This document shows, in pieces, positions 1 through 9,005 of a DNA stretch of 64,000 nt. Numbering within the stretch: position 1 is the stretch's first letter; each line of letters starts with the position of its first letter. The translations under genes and the position numbers were made by a program. A model generated the notes under the pieces. That model did not search any database. It had not been told where the DNA came from and worked only from the letters and a program-made list of their open reading frames with translations. This DNA is from Psychrobacter aestuarii (GTDB taxonomy: Bacteria > Pseudomonadota > Gammaproteobacteria > Pseudomonadales > Moraxellaceae). Location of the stretch: positions 1,736,001-1,800,000 of the forward strand of contig NZ_CAJGYT010000001.1 of NCBI RefSeq assembly GCF_904846035.1. The letters run 5' to 3'.

Positions 1-1
1 C

Positions 2-172
<171 letters not shown>

Positions 173-246
173 CCAAACCTCCTTACTTATAGATAAGGTT
201 ATCCAACCTTATCGCCCTTATTTTGATATTTTGATTCGAGACAGTT

Positions 247-2655
247 ATGAAAATCAGCGAACAGTGGCTACGTCAATGGGTAAATCCTGCTATCAGCAGT
301 GCAGCACTTGCTGAGCAGCTGACGATGGCGGGTCTTGAGATTGACGATCGTTATAGTGTGGCGCGTGCGTTTAGTGGTGTGGTCGTGGGTGAAGTCGTTG
401 AAGTTGCGCCGCATCCTGATGCCGACAAGCTGCGCGTGACCAAGGTCAACATTGGCAATGATGAGCCGCTACAAATCGTCTGCGGTGCGCCCAATGTGCA
501 TGTGGGTATGAAAGCCCCTGTGGCGACCATTGGCGCGGTACTGCCAAGCGATGACGCCAAAGGCTTTAAGATTAAAAAAGGCAAGCTACGCGGTGTGGCG
601 TCACACGGTATGCTGTGCGGCGCTTCAGAGATTGACTTGGTCGATGAGATTGACGGTCTGCTTGAGCTGCCTGCGAACGCGCCTGTAGGCGTCGATATCC
701 GTGATTATTTGGGTCTGGACAATCAAATCCTAGACATCTCCATCACGCCAAACCGTGGTGACTGCTTTAGCGTACGTGGTATCGCGCGCGAGCTTGCGGT
801 GATTAACGCGCTCACTGCGCAAACGCCCAGCATTCCTGATGCGCTAGAGGCGCACAGTGATGCCATTCACGCGCCGACTGTACGTTTGAGCGCTGATGAG
901 GCGTGCCCGCGTTATTTATTGCAGCGTATTGATGGCATTGACCGCAGTATCGCCACGCCAAAATGGCTACAAGATGCCTTGCTGCATTCAGGTTTGCGCA
1001 GCCATAACTTTTTGGTCGATGTGACCAACTATGTGTTGCTAGAGTTGGGTCAGCCGCTGCATGCCTTTGATGCCGATTGTATTGAAGGCGCGGTTGACGT
1101 GCGTCTGGCGCAGGCGGGCGAAACGGTAACCTTGCTTAATGACCAAAGCGTGACGCTAACAGGTGACGAGCTGGTGATTGCCGATAGCCAAGGGATTCTA
1201 GCACTGGCGGGCATCATGGGTGCCAAACGTGGCAGCGTCTCAGATGAGACGACCAACATCGTGATTGAAAGTGCGTTTTTTGCGCCGCTTGCCATTGCAG
1301 GGCGTGCACGCCGCTTTGGTCTGCATACCGATGCCTCACAGCGCTTTGAGCGCGGGGTCGATTTTGAGTTGCCAGCGATGGCACTTGCGCGCGCAGCCGA
1401 CATCATCACCAGTGTTGCAGGCGGGCAGGTCAGTAGCCTTGTGGTCACTGAACAAGTCGGCTATCTGCCGACCCGTGCGCCAATCACTCTACCGATTGCC
1501 AAAGTTAAAGACGTCTTAGGCATCGAGATTGCTGCCGATGAGATGCAGCGTATCTTAACGCAGCTGGGCTTTGACGTTGAGCTGCAAGCGGACGCATTGG
1601 TGTGTACGCCGCCGTCATACCGCTTTGATATGAGTATCAAAGAAGACCTCATCGAAGAGATTGCGCGTATTTACGGCTACGACAATATTCCAAGTGCGCT
1701 GCCTGCGCTAAAAGTCAGCATGGATTATGACGATACCGCCGACTTGACCTATTACTTTAAGCGCGCGCTGGTGGATATCGGCTACATGGAAGCCATCAGC
1801 TTTAGCTTTAGCGATGCTAAGCTTGAAGCGATTTTAAATGATGATGCGCTGGGTGAAGTGCTGGCACTGGCGAATCCCATCTCAAGTGACTTGGCAGTCA
1901 TGCGTCGTACCCTGTTATCGAGCTTGCTACCTTGTGTACAATACAACCTAAACCGTCAGCAGTCGCGTATCCGCTTTTTTGAGACAGGGCTTAGCTTTGT
2001 CGGTCAGCGAATCAGCGAGCTGGTACAGACCCCAAGCATTGCTTTGGTGTCGGTCGGCGACGTTTGGGACGAGCAGGCATATCAAAACCGCAGCAGCGAC
2101 TTTTTTGATTTAAAGCACGATGTTGAGCAGCTGTTGCCTGTGGGTATCGATCCTGCACGCGTGCGCTATGAGCGTGCGGACTTGGACTTTTTGCATCCTG
2201 GTCAAAGCGCCAAGCTGTATATTGATGAGGTGTATGTTGGCTGGCTTGGACAGCTGCATCCGAACACCGGTAAAGCACTGGACTTGCCCAGTACTTGGGT
2301 TGCCCAATTGGCACTTGCGCCGCTGCTTGACTTGGCGCGTGAGATGCACGCCATTGCCACGCCCAGCAAGTTCCCACAAGTGCGCCGCGATATTGCGATT
2401 CTTGTCGATGAAGCCATCAGCGTGCAGACCTTACAGACCACCATTCGCCAAACGGCAGGCACACTGCTAAGCGATGTGTTCTTGTTTGATGTTTATCAAG
2501 GTGAGCACGTACCAAAAGGTCAGCGTTCACTTGCGTTTGCCCTGATTTGGCAAGACAAAGCGCAAACCTTGTCTGATGACACCGTCAAGCAAGCTACCGA
2601 TGCTGTGATTGCTGCCCTAACTACCCAGCATCAAGCGCAGTTACGCGACAGTTGA
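247..2655 (+). CDS. pheT: Phenylalanine-tRNA ligase beta subunit
   Basis: At 802 residues it has the full length of bacterial PheT. Domain order by eye: N-terminal OB-fold tRNA-binding domain (about 40-150, with VVGEVVEVAPHPDADKL), the B3/B4 editing domain (about 210-400, with the HNFLVDVTNYV and GQPLHAFD signatures), B5 domain (about 405-475), catalytic-like core (about 480-690) and a C-terminal anticodon-binding FDX-ACB domain (from about 708, SKFPQVRRDIAILVD). It partners PheS in charging tRNA-Phe; the B3/B4 domain hydrolyses mischarged Tyr-tRNA-Phe. ATG start with a weak purine stretch ahead. It lies between pheS and ihfA as in many gammaproteobacteria. Confidence 0.98.
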   Translation: MKISEQWLRQWVNPAISSAALAEQLTMAGLEIDDRYSVARAFSGVVVGEVVEVAPHPDADKLRVTKVNIGNDEPLQIVCGAPNVHVGMKAPVATIGAVLPSDDAKGFKIKKGKLRGVASHGMLCGASEIDLVDEIDGLLELPANAPVGVDIRDYLGLDNQILDISITPNRGDCFSVRGIARELAVINALTAQTPSIPDALEAHSDAIHAPTVRLSADEACPRYLLQRIDGIDRSIATPKWLQDALLHSGLRSHNFLVDVTNYVLLELGQPLHAFDADCIEGAVDVRLAQAGETVTLLNDQSVTLTGDELVIADSQGILALAGIMGAKRGSVSDETTNIVIESAFFAPLAIAGRARRFGLHTDASQRFERGVDFELPAMALARAADIITSVAGGQVSSLVVTEQVGYLPTRAPITLPIAKVKDVLGIEIAADEMQRILTQLGFDVELQADALVCTPPSYRFDMSIKEDLIEEIARIYGYDNIPSALPALKVSMDYDDTADLTYYFKRALVDIGYMEAISFSFSDAKLEAILNDDALGEVLALANPISSDLAVMRRTLLSSLLPCVQYNLNRQQSRIRFFETGLSFVGQRISELVQTPSIALVSVGDVWDEQAYQNRSSDFFDLKHDVEQLLPVGIDPARVRYERADLDFLHPGQSAKLYIDEVYVGWLGQLHPNTGKALDLPSTWVAQLALAPLLDLAREMHAIATPSKFPQVRRDIAILVDEAISVQTLQTTIRQTAGTLLSDVFLFDVYQGEHVPKGQRSLAFALIWQDKAQTLSDDTVKQATDAVIAALTTQHQAQLRDS

Positions 2656-2708
2656 TGCTGCTACAAGTATAACCATCATGTTATAATGGCTATAGTCCCA
2701 TAAATATT

Positions 2709-2750
2709 GCCAATACCAAGTAGTCCACGCTATCTTGGTATTGGCTGTTT
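2709..2750 (+). terminator. Hairpin terminator or attenuator between pheT and ihfA
   Basis: A perfect 12-bp inverted repeat (2709-2720 with 2734-2745, arm GCCAATACCAAG) has a 13-nt loop and is followed by TGTTTTTG. It lies 54 bases after the pheT stop. It may end most pheST transcripts and uncouple ihfA from the operon. The U-tract is interrupted, so partial read-through is plausible. Confidence 0.7.
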
Positions 2751-2826
2751 TTGTGGTGTTGTTAGCCAATTATCATACCGCCACATCATGTGACGTGAAT
2801 TACCCGCCTAGGCTAGGAGATGTACT

Positions 2827-3126
2827 GTGAGTACTTTGACCAAATCTGATATGATTGAGCATTTGATGAGCCACCTCAACCTGACCCGCCAAGAAGGACG
2901 CTGTCTGGTTGAAGGTTTCTTTGATGAGTTATCAGAAAGTCTGATTGAGGGCAAGGAAGTAAAACTCTCAGGTTTTGGCAACTTTGAGCTAAAAGACAAA
3001 GACAGTCGTCCTGGTCGTAATCCGAAAACAGGCGAAGCCGTCGCTGTCTCAGCACGCCGCGTGGTCACCTTTAAAACAGGACAAAAATTCCGTCAAAAAG
3101 TCGACGAGCACCTGTTAGAGGTTTAA
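2827..3126 (+). CDS. ihfA: Integration host factor subunit alpha
   Basis: A 99-residue protein of the HU/IHF family: a DNA-bending, architectural nucleoid protein that works as a heterodimer with IhfB. The family signature GFGNFELKDKDSRPGRNPKTG is seen at about residues 46-66, including the beta-arm with the intercalating proline in GRNPKTGE. The start is GTG, chosen because a good Shine-Dalgarno (AGGAGA, 2815-2820) sits 6 bases ahead and because MSTLTKSDMIEHL matches the usual N-terminus. The pheS-pheT-ihfA order is conserved in gammaproteobacteria and supports alpha rather than beta. Confidence 0.96.
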   Translation: MSTLTKSDMIEHLMSHLNLTRQEGRCLVEGFFDELSESLIEGKEVKLSGFGNFELKDKDSRPGRNPKTGEAVAVSARRVVTFKTGQKFRQKVDEHLLEV

Positions 3127-3146
3127 CCATCACTACCGCCAGTTTA

Positions 3147-3184
3147 TGACCTTGCGATTGCTTTCATTAACATCAGCAAGGTCA
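3147..3184. other. Hairpin downstream of ihfA; the rest of 3127-3430 is featureless
   Basis: TGACCTTGC at 3147-3155 is complementary to GCAAGGTCA at 3176-3184, making a 9-bp stem with a 20-nt loop. There is no T-run after it on either strand, so it is not a classical intrinsic terminator. It could protect the 3' end of ihfA mRNA. Nothing else stands out up to 3430. Confidence 0.35.
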
Positions 3185-3430
3185 TACTGGGCACGCCTTT
3201 TATCATCACGTCTTTTTTAGCAATGATACGATGCCGACATACAGGCAATGGCATTGCTGTATCCGCAACTGTCCTTTCTTCATAAAATATCTATTGTTGC
3301 ACGACTGCAAGTCTCTTTTATACCTATCGGTTTACTCTCCAAATAGCAAATTCAAGCATGCTGCGCATCTGTCTAAATCGCCCTCGTAGATTGATTTTTT
3401 AAGCAGCAAGTCTTTGTATAAACCCCATTT

Positions 3431-3604
3431 ATGAGACGATTTTTTGGGCTGCTTATTGTCTTAGGGATGGTAGAGCTGTCAAATACAAGCAACACGGAGA
3501 TAGAGACTATTGCCAAAGACGATACATCGACTGCGCTTGATCTTTCCGCCTTTAAAACAACGACTGTCTGTTATAAGGACGGTCAACCCAAAATACAGAC
3601 ATAA
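3431..3604 (+). CDS. Possible small exported protein, 57 aa
   Basis: An open frame runs from ATG 3431 to TAA 3602-3604. It starts MRRFFGLLIVLGMVELS, a short positively charged N-terminus followed by a hydrophobic stretch like a signal sequence or membrane anchor. The rest is a polar Thr/Asp/Lys-rich tail with one cysteine. It ends one base before a strong terminator hairpin, which supports a transcription unit here. Against it, I see no clear ribosome binding site and the length is short. Function unknown; it may not be a real gene. Confidence 0.35.
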   Translation: MRRFFGLLIVLGMVELSNTSNTEIETIAKDDTSTALDLSAFKTTTVCYKDGQPKIQT

Positions 3605-3605
3605 A

Positions 3606-3630
3606 AAAAGAGAGCGTAAGCTCTCTTTTT
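3606..3630. terminator. Bidirectional Rho-independent terminator
   Basis: Stem AGAGAGC / GCTCTCT (3609-3615, 3620-3626) with loop GTAA, flanked by an A7 run on the left and T5 on the right, so it works in both directions. It ends the minus-strand lipoprotein gene at 3657-4046 and, on the plus strand, the possible small ORF ending at 3604. Confidence 0.85.
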
Positions 3631-3656
3631 CGTACCACATACGTGTACTGTCAGAA

Positions 3657-4046
3657 TTACTGAGCAGTAGTAGTAGCTGGCTCTTCAGTAACGGTAGCGT
3701 CAGCAGGAGCGTCAGCAGCTGCAGCAGCTTCTGCGTCCATAGCGTTAGTGCCGGCATCGATGTCAGCAGTAGCGCCGCCGTCAGCTGGTACTTCAGCGTC
3801 GATTTCAGTAGTAGCAGTAGCGTCTTGAGCTTCAGCGATGTTTGCTTCAGCGTCAGCTACAGCAGCGTCAGCGCCTGCAGTTGCTTCGCCTTCAGTAGCA
3901 GCTTGGTCAAGCTCTTGCTGTGCGTCTTGCACTTCTTCTTGCGCGTCAGATAGATCTTCAGCAGCGTTTTCTTTGTTGCTGTCACAGGCAGTTAGGCCCA
4001 TAGTTGCAGTCATGATACCAGCTAGAGCAAGTAATTTAAGTTTCAT
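3657..4046 (-). CDS. Small acidic, alanine-rich lipoprotein
   Basis: A 129-residue protein starting MKLKLLALAGIMTATMGLTACDSN: a type II signal peptide with lipobox LTAC, so the cysteine at residue 21 should be lipidated. After it come a Glu/Gln-rich stretch with helical heptad character (AAEDLSDAQEEVQDAQQELD) and a low-complexity Ala/Asp/Glu/Thr tail without cysteines. The start at 4046 is preferred to a longer frame because GGAGATTT lies just ahead and the signal peptide begins here. No recognised domain. Probably an envelope spacer or surface lipoprotein; function unknown. The terminator at 3606-3630 lies just downstream. Confidence 0.8.
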   Translation of the reverse strand: MKLKLLALAGIMTATMGLTACDSNKENAAEDLSDAQEEVQDAQQELDQAATEGEATAGADAAVADAEANIAEAQDATATTEIDAEVPADGGATADIDAGTNAMDAEAAAAADAPADATVTEEPATTTAQ

Positions 4047-4582
4047 ATCTAAATCTCCAAAAAATGAAATGAGCAGAAGCCGCAAAAAAAAAGAAAACAC
4101 TTGGAAACTTTAGGTATCCAAATGTGCTAGTCACAGCTCCTCAGCTTTCACGCATTCTATAGTCTTTTTTATGAAATGAAAAGAGGTTGTACAATTGAGT
4201 AACAATAAAATTTGTAAATAAATTTACACATCTTCATTTTGGTATTGTTTTTAATACAACATCGATTCTTACTTTTCGTATAATTGATTGTATCAGTCAG
4301 ATAGGCCTCAATAATTTTCGTATTCTAGCATGCGTTTTCTTTAGGTAAATAAATCTTATGTCACTATTTGTCATAGGGTGCGCCGATTTACTACAGTAAA
4401 ATAACGAATTGATAACAAAAGGATATTTAAAATATCGCTAATGTCGTATAAAAAGGCGCAGCACAATGCCTATGGGTTCGTTAGGCGGCTTAGTAGATAA
4501 ATGAGATAAAGAATCATTTTTATTTAAGAGAAAAACAAGCGATAACTGACATTATAATAAAAAGTAAGTAGAGGAGAGAGTT
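4047..4582. promoter_or_regulatory. AT-rich divergent intergenic region
   Basis: About 540 bases between the divergent lipoprotein gene (minus) and the metalloprotease gene (plus). It is clearly AT-rich. A 16-bp near-palindrome TGTAAAT-AA-ATTTACA lies at 4213-4228 and could be an operator, but no regulator can be named. I see no convincing ORF or RNA gene. Promoters for both genes should lie here; I could not single out a good pair of hexamers. Confidence 0.4.
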
Positions 4583-5470
4583 ATGAAATGGCAAGGCAGA
4601 CGTGGCAGCGATAATGTGCGCAGCAGCACAGGGGGTGGCAAGCTTTTAGGGGGTGGTATCGGCGGGATTGTTATCGCAGGTATTCTGTGGCTGGTATTCG
4701 GTGTCAATCCGATGACGGCTCTGCAAACGGGTCAAGTGATCGCGGGTGGCGGCGGTAGCAGTGAGACAGAAGTCGCCACGGCAAACGACCGTGATACGCA
4801 GTTTGTTAGAGTGGTATTGGCGGACACAGAAGAAGTCTGGCATCAGATTTTTCAGCAAAACAATTTAACGTATGAAGAACCGCAACTGGTGCTGTTTAAT
4901 AACCGTATCAACTCGGCTTGTGGGTCAGCATCCTCAGCGACAGGGCCTTTTTATTGCCCAGGGGATAAGACCGTCTATTTAGATACCAGCTTTTTTGCTG
5001 AAATGCGCCAAAAACTGGGCATCTCAGGCGATCAGCAAGGCTCAGGCGATGCCGAAAACCAAGGTAAGGCAGGCGATTTTGCACAGGCTTATGTCATCGC
5101 GCACGAAGTCGGTCACCATGTACAGACATTGCTGGGTATCTCACAGCAGGTCAACCAAGTGCGCCAGACTGCCAGTCGCGCTGAAGGCAACCGCCTGTCG
5201 GTATTGCAAGAGCTACAGGCCGACTGTTTTGCTGGCGTTTGGGCAAATCGCAACCAAGAGCGCGTGAACTTTTTGGAATCAGGTGATATTGACGAGGCAA
5301 TCAATGCTGCCAGTCAAATTGGCGATGACCGTTTGGCACAGGCCAGCGGCGGCGCGGTATCTCCAGACAACTTTACGCACGGCACCAGTCAGCAGCGCGT
5401 AGAGTGGTTTACACGTGGTTTACAAAGCGGCGATGTCCAATCGTGCGACACCTTTGGCAATCGCTTGTAA
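4583..5470 (+). CDS. ypfJ: YpfJ-type neutral zinc metallopeptidase
   Basis: A 295-residue protein of the putative neutral zinc metallopeptidase family (PF04228). It begins MKWQGRRGSDNVRSS, the family hallmark, followed by a Gly-rich stretch and one transmembrane helix (about 22-40). The zinc-binding motif HEVGH is at residues 174-178, and a downstream acidic segment LQELQADCFAGVWA would supply the third ligand. Cysteines at 113 and 125 flank the conserved GPFYCP segment. Expected to be anchored in the inner membrane with the catalytic domain outside. Substrate unknown. RBS GAGGAGAG at 4572-4579. It stands alone, ended by the terminator at 5612-5638. Confidence 0.93.
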   Translation: MKWQGRRGSDNVRSSTGGGKLLGGGIGGIVIAGILWLVFGVNPMTALQTGQVIAGGGGSSETEVATANDRDTQFVRVVLADTEEVWHQIFQQNNLTYEEPQLVLFNNRINSACGSASSATGPFYCPGDKTVYLDTSFFAEMRQKLGISGDQQGSGDAENQGKAGDFAQAYVIAHEVGHHVQTLLGISQQVNQVRQTASRAEGNRLSVLQELQADCFAGVWANRNQERVNFLESGDIDEAINAASQIGDDRLAQASGGAVSPDNFTHGTSQQRVEWFTRGLQSGDVQSCDTFGNRL

Positions 5471-5605
5471 TTATCTGTCAGCACGCGGCTTATGGATATG
5501 ACAATAAAGGTATCTATAAGCTGCGCGCCGATATGGGATAGATAGCATATATAGAAGCTTATAAATGATATATGGTGCAAGTGCAATATATCCCTCTACC
5601 AACGC

Positions 5606-5638
5606 AAAAAAGCCTACAGCATGCTGTAGGCTTTTTTT
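5606..5638. terminator. Rho-independent terminator, perfect palindrome
   Basis: GCCTACAGCA/TGCTGTAGGC forms a perfect 20-bp palindrome at 5612-5631, followed by T7 and preceded by A6. It can work in both directions, after ypfJ (plus) and after the small lipoprotein gene (minus, 5772-6011). The rest of 5471-5771 holds nothing I can support. Confidence 0.88.
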
Positions 5639-5771
5639 ATAGGTCACGCAATTATGGGATTAAGCGTTATTACATGCTTTGCTTACTCAATAAACGATAT
5701 AGCGATGATACACAATCATCGCTAATATTAAAGCATTCTATCATCGCTTTGCCCCATAATAGAGCGCTTTA

Positions 5772-6011
5772 TCAGTTGCTGTGGTCAATCACATAGCCGC
5801 CAGCACCACCAATCGCTGCACCTGCCAATGCACCGCGTGCGATATCTTTGCTGTCGCCTTTGCTCTTAATCAATGCACCAGCTGCTGCGCCTGCGGCGGC
5901 GCCTTTTGTGGTGTTGCTAAGGCCGCTGTTATAGCCTGCAGAGTTACACCCTGTCATTACCAAAGCTGCACTGGTAATGGCCGTCATCGCGATAGTTTTG
6001 GCAAATTTCAT
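5772..6011 (-). CDS. Glycine-zipper lipoprotein
   Basis: A 79-residue protein starting MKFAKTIAMTAITSAALVMTGCNS: lipoprotein signal with lipobox VMTGC. The mature part has a glycine-zipper membrane motif, GAAAGAAAGALIKSKGDS and then GALAGAAIGGAGGYVID, as in OsmB/SlyB-like outer-membrane lipoproteins. The start at 6011 is chosen because GGTGAG precedes it and the signal peptide begins here; a longer frame upstream adds non-signal residues. Likely envelope, often stress-linked, but the exact role is unknown. Monocistronic on the minus strand. Confidence 0.85.
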   Translation of the reverse strand: MKFAKTIAMTAITSAALVMTGCNSAGYNSGLSNTTKGAAAGAAAGALIKSKGDSKDIARGALAGAAIGGAGGYVIDHSN

Positions 6012-6692
6012 AGTCTCACCTATATGTGTCATGGATGTTGAAATACACGATGTATAATGACAGATATCTTTGTACCCTAAATGGCGCACATCAAATAAAA
6101 AGATACATGACTGTTTTTAAATTTGTCGCAATAAAGTTTGTTTGCAAAAATAGATTTTAAATAAAAGAGTTTTAAAAATATTTTTGCATGAATAAAAAAC
6201 AAACTTTAAAACCAAAAAGACATTAAAATAACGTCTGAAAAGAGCAAATGATCTAAATAAGCATTATCATCTTGTCCTCATCATAAAGCAGAGCGCATCA
6301 GGCAGACGTAGTAAAAACGCTAATCTTTGCAAATGCTATGTAATTGATGTTTCCGCTGTGTATCATAGGTAACGCTTTCTTACGTGATTCTTGGGTTGGC
6401 GCGTGATGTCGCTACCTAGCATCCGTGCGCTGTTCTTAGCTATTCGCGCCCAAACGTGCCGTATTTAAACATAGGTACGCAAATAAAAATAGTATAGACA
6501 AAAAAAGACCACCCATGAGGCAGTCTTTGATTATCGATAAAATGAACAATGATTGAGTCAATAGATGCGTCGTTTTGCTGTGATTGCCGTAATAAACGGA
6601 TGATATGCAGAACAATGCAGAGCAGAATAAGACGATATACAAGCGAGGCTTAAAACACCAATAAACGCTGTTTTAAGCCAATAGTGGGCGCT
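6012..6692. other. Long AT-rich intergenic region with inverted repeats
   Basis: About 680 bases between the glycine-zipper lipoprotein gene and the 3' end of rho. An interrupted inverted repeat lies at 6133-6152 / 6179-6207 (arms AAAGTTTGTTT+GCAAAAATA and their complements). A hairpin with arms GGCTTAAAACA / TGTTTTAAGCC lies at 6647-6679 just past the rho stop. A weak stem AAAGAC/GTCTTT occurs near 6510-6535. A short open frame at 6436-6642 (minus) has no ribosome binding site and is not called. Confidence 0.4.
6647..6679 (-). other. Stable hairpin just downstream of rho
   Basis: A perfect 11-bp stem (6647-6657 with 6669-6679) and 11-nt loop, 14 bases past the rho stop codon. No U-run follows on the minus strand, so it is either a 3'-end protecting structure or a weak terminator. 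Confidence 0.45.
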
Positions 6693-7961
6693 TTAATTCT
6701 GTGATTTGCGCTTCATTTGCTCAAAGAAGTCATCATTGGTTTTCGCTTCTTTTAAGCGATCCAGCAAGAACTCGGTGGCTTGTACGCCATCCATCGGCTG
6801 CAAGAGTTTGCGCAGAATCCAAACTTTACGCAGGGTGTCTTCATCGAGCAGACGCTCTTCGCGGCGCGTGCCTGATTTTTTGATGTTGATGGCAGGGAAG
6901 ACGCGCTTTTCTGCCAAATCACGCTCAAGGGTAATCTCTTGGTTACCTGTGCCTTTGAACTCTTCAAAAATCACGCTGTCCATCTTGCTGCCCGTGTCGA
7001 TAAGCGCGGTCGAGATGATGGTCAAGCTGCCGCCTTCTTCAACGTTACGCGCGGCACCAAAAAAGCGCTTTGGACGCTCAAGCGCATTGGCGTCGAGACC
7101 ACCCGTCAGTACTTTGCCTGAGGACGGAATGACGGTGTTGTAAGCGCGGGCAAGGCGGGTAATAGAGTCGAGCAAAATCACCACGTCTTGCTTGTGCTCG
7201 ACCAGACGCTTGGCTTTTTCGATGACCATCTCAGCCACCTGAACGTGGCGCTGTGGCGGCTCATCAAAGGTTGAGGCGACCACTTCACCGCGTACAGTAC
7301 GCACCATCTCGGTCACTTCTTCAGGACGCTCATCAATCAAAAGGACGATAAGGTAACATTCTGGATTGTTGCGCGTGATGGACTGGGCGATGGTCTGTAG
7401 GAGAACGGTTTTACCTGCTTTTGGCGGGGCGACGATGATAGAGCGCTGACCTTTACCGATAGGGGCGATTAAGTCAATCATACGTCCCGTTAAGTCTTCG
7501 GTGGTGCCGTTGCCGACTTCCAATTTGAGCTGCTCGGTGGGGAATAGCGGGGTTAAGTTCTCAAAAATCAGCTTGTGACGTGAGCGGTCTGGGGTATCAA
7601 AGTTAATCTCACCGACTTTTAGCAGCGCAAAATAACGCTCAGAATCTTTTGGCGGGCGAATCGTACCTGCGATACTGTCGCCCGTTTTTAGATTAAAGCG
7701 GCGGATTTGGCTTGGGCTGACATAGATGTCGTCAGGACCTGCCAAATACGAGCCTTCTGAGGAGCGCAGAAAACCAAAACCGTCTGGTAGTACCTCAAGT
7801 ACCCCATCACCATAGATGGCTTCGCCGTTACGGGCATGGGTTTTTAAGATAGCAAAGATGATGTCCTGCTTACGGCTACGCGCCATGTTATCAAGACCCA
7901 TTTCTTTGGCGATTGCCAATAGCTCTGCGATTGATTTTTTCTTTAATTCAGTTAAATTCAT
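6693..7961 (-). CDS. rho: Transcription termination factor Rho
   Basis: A 422-residue hexameric RNA helicase that ends transcription. It begins [15 protein letters not shown] (N-terminal helical Rho domain); the RNA-binding cold-shock fold (about 50-125) contains [17 protein letters not shown]. The ATPase domain has Walker A (APPKAGKT), Walker B ([16 protein letters not shown]) and the Q/R-loop regions through to [11 protein letters not shown]. Full length without insertions. It lies downstream of trxA on the same strand, the order known from E. coli. A leader of about 300 nt separates a plausible own promoter (8270-8299) from the ATG, which suggests autoregulation through the leader. Confidence 0.98.
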   Translation of the reverse strand: MNLTELKKKSIAELLAIAKEMGLDNMARSRKQDIIFAILKTHARNGEAIYGDGVLEVLPDGFGFLRSSEGSYLAGPDDIYVSPSQIRRFNLKTGDSIAGTIRPPKDSERYFALLKVGEINFDTPDRSRHKLIFENLTPLFPTEQLKLEVGNGTTEDLTGRMIDLIAPIGKGQRSIIVAPPKAGKTVLLQTIAQSITRNNPECYLIVLLIDERPEEVTEMVRTVRGEVVASTFDEPPQRHVQVAEMVIEKAKRLVEHKQDVVILLDSITRLARAYNTVIPSSGKVLTGGLDANALERPKRFFGAARNVEEGGSLTIISTALIDTGSKMDSVIFEEFKGTGNQEITLERDLAEKRVFPAINIKKSGTRREERLLDEDTLRKVWILRKLLQPMDGVQATEFLLDRLKEAKTNDDFFEQMKRKSQN

Positions 7962-8269
7962 AGATAAGTCATTAGCGGTTGATCAGGTGAGGACTGCCGT
8001 TAGCAGCACAACCTATGCCATGGATAAATGCAGCGATGCTATCGCAATAGGTGTGTGCACAGAGTTGATTGCTATGTAGCACTTGTCACCAGCCGTATGG
8101 TCATGCGGCAGGGGAGACAAAATAATGATGAGGGGCTACATAAGAGTTTTTGATAAAAACTCAGTATCAGTAATTGCGTTCAATAAAGTAATTGTGTTTT
8201 GTGTTGATAAACACGAGGAGAATGGCGCTCAAACGCCTAAGAACGCAGTTATGCTGTTCTTGTGAGCAG
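7962..8269 (-). promoter_or_regulatory. Long 5' leader of rho
   Basis: If transcription starts just past the TATAGT box at 8270-8275, rho mRNA has an untranslated leader of roughly 300 nt. It contains a hairpin GAGTTTT/AAAACTC near 8143-8160. In E. coli the rho leader is where Rho terminates its own transcription, so a similar role is inferred. Plus-strand open frames across this stretch lack ribosome binding sites and are not called. Confidence 0.5.
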
Positions 8270-8299
8270 ACTATACGGTTTTAGAGCTTCTATTGTCAA
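8270..8299 (-). promoter_or_regulatory. Sigma-70 promoter for rho
   Basis: On the minus strand, TTGACA (complement of 8294-8299) is followed after 18 bases by TATAGT (complement of 8270-8275). This is a near-consensus sigma-70 promoter in the gap between trxA and rho. It points leftward and can drive rho independently of trxA. Confidence 0.65.
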
Positions 8300-8438
8300 T
8301 TATTTTCACTAAAAAATGCACATAATCGGTGTTTTGCAGGCAAAAAAACAAAATTGGTCATTATTTTGTGCAGATAATGACCAATTCGGCACTACATGGT
8401 GGGGATAGTGAGCACAATAGAAGTGCTCAAAACCTTAT

Positions 8439-8765
8439 TTATACATGCTTATCAAGGACTTTCGCCAATTCTGCTTTTGATTGCAGACCGACCACAGAGT
8501 CCACTTTTTCGCCATTTTTAAAGACGAATAGGGTTGGGATGTTACGGATACCAAAGCGGCTCGCTGATTGTGGGTGGTTGTCCACGTCAACTTTAACGAC
8601 TTTAACTTTGCCTTGGTACTCGTCGGCTAGGTCTTCTAGTACAGGGGCGATGGCTTTACATGGGCCGCACCAAGCTGCCCAGAAATCTACCAATACAGGC
8701 ACATCAGATTGCAATACGTCGGCATCAAAATCGCTGTCTGTGGTGTTTACAATAAGGTCTGACAT
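8439..8765 (-). CDS. trxA: Thioredoxin 1
   Basis: A 108-residue classical thioredoxin with active site WCGPC at residues 32-36 and the cis-proline in [11 protein letters not shown]. It reduces disulfides in cytoplasmic proteins, with electrons from thioredoxin reductase. Start [13 protein letters not shown] at 8765 gives the standard length; a start eight codons upstream is less likely. It precedes rho on the same strand, a widely conserved neighbourhood, and diverges from the pseudouridine synthase gene. Confidence 0.97.
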   Translation of the reverse strand: MSDLIVNTTDSDFDADVLQSDVPVLVDFWAAWCGPCKAIAPVLEDLADEYQGKVKVVKVDVDNHPQSASRFGIRNIPTLFVFKNGEKVDSVVGLQSKAELAKVLDKHV

Positions 8766-9005
8766 AATTGTTCTCTCTTGTCGTGCCATTTAAGGTATCA
8801 CCGAGCCCTATTTGTGGGCTTTATGGCAGTAAAATGACCTTAAACGGATAAAAATGTGCCATCATATTAGCACGTTTCTGCGCGGATGGCAGAGGCTGAC
8901 GTGTTAAAATACTTAACCATGATTATGAGTAAAACCAATGACCACGCGCTTACCAGCCAAGGCGCCGTTCGCGCGTGGTCATTCTTTGATATAAGTTGCT
9001 GTGTT

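Noticed and set aside
3510..3953. Serine-rich plus-strand open frame
   Set aside because: It is the antisense shadow of the acidic lipoprotein gene and crosses its terminator.
6436..6642. Hydrophobic 68-residue minus-strand frame
   Set aside because: No RBS, no conserved look, and it lies in low-complexity AT-rich DNA.
8083..8265. Plus-strand frame in the rho leader
   Set aside because: No RBS, antisense to the likely rho leader, short.
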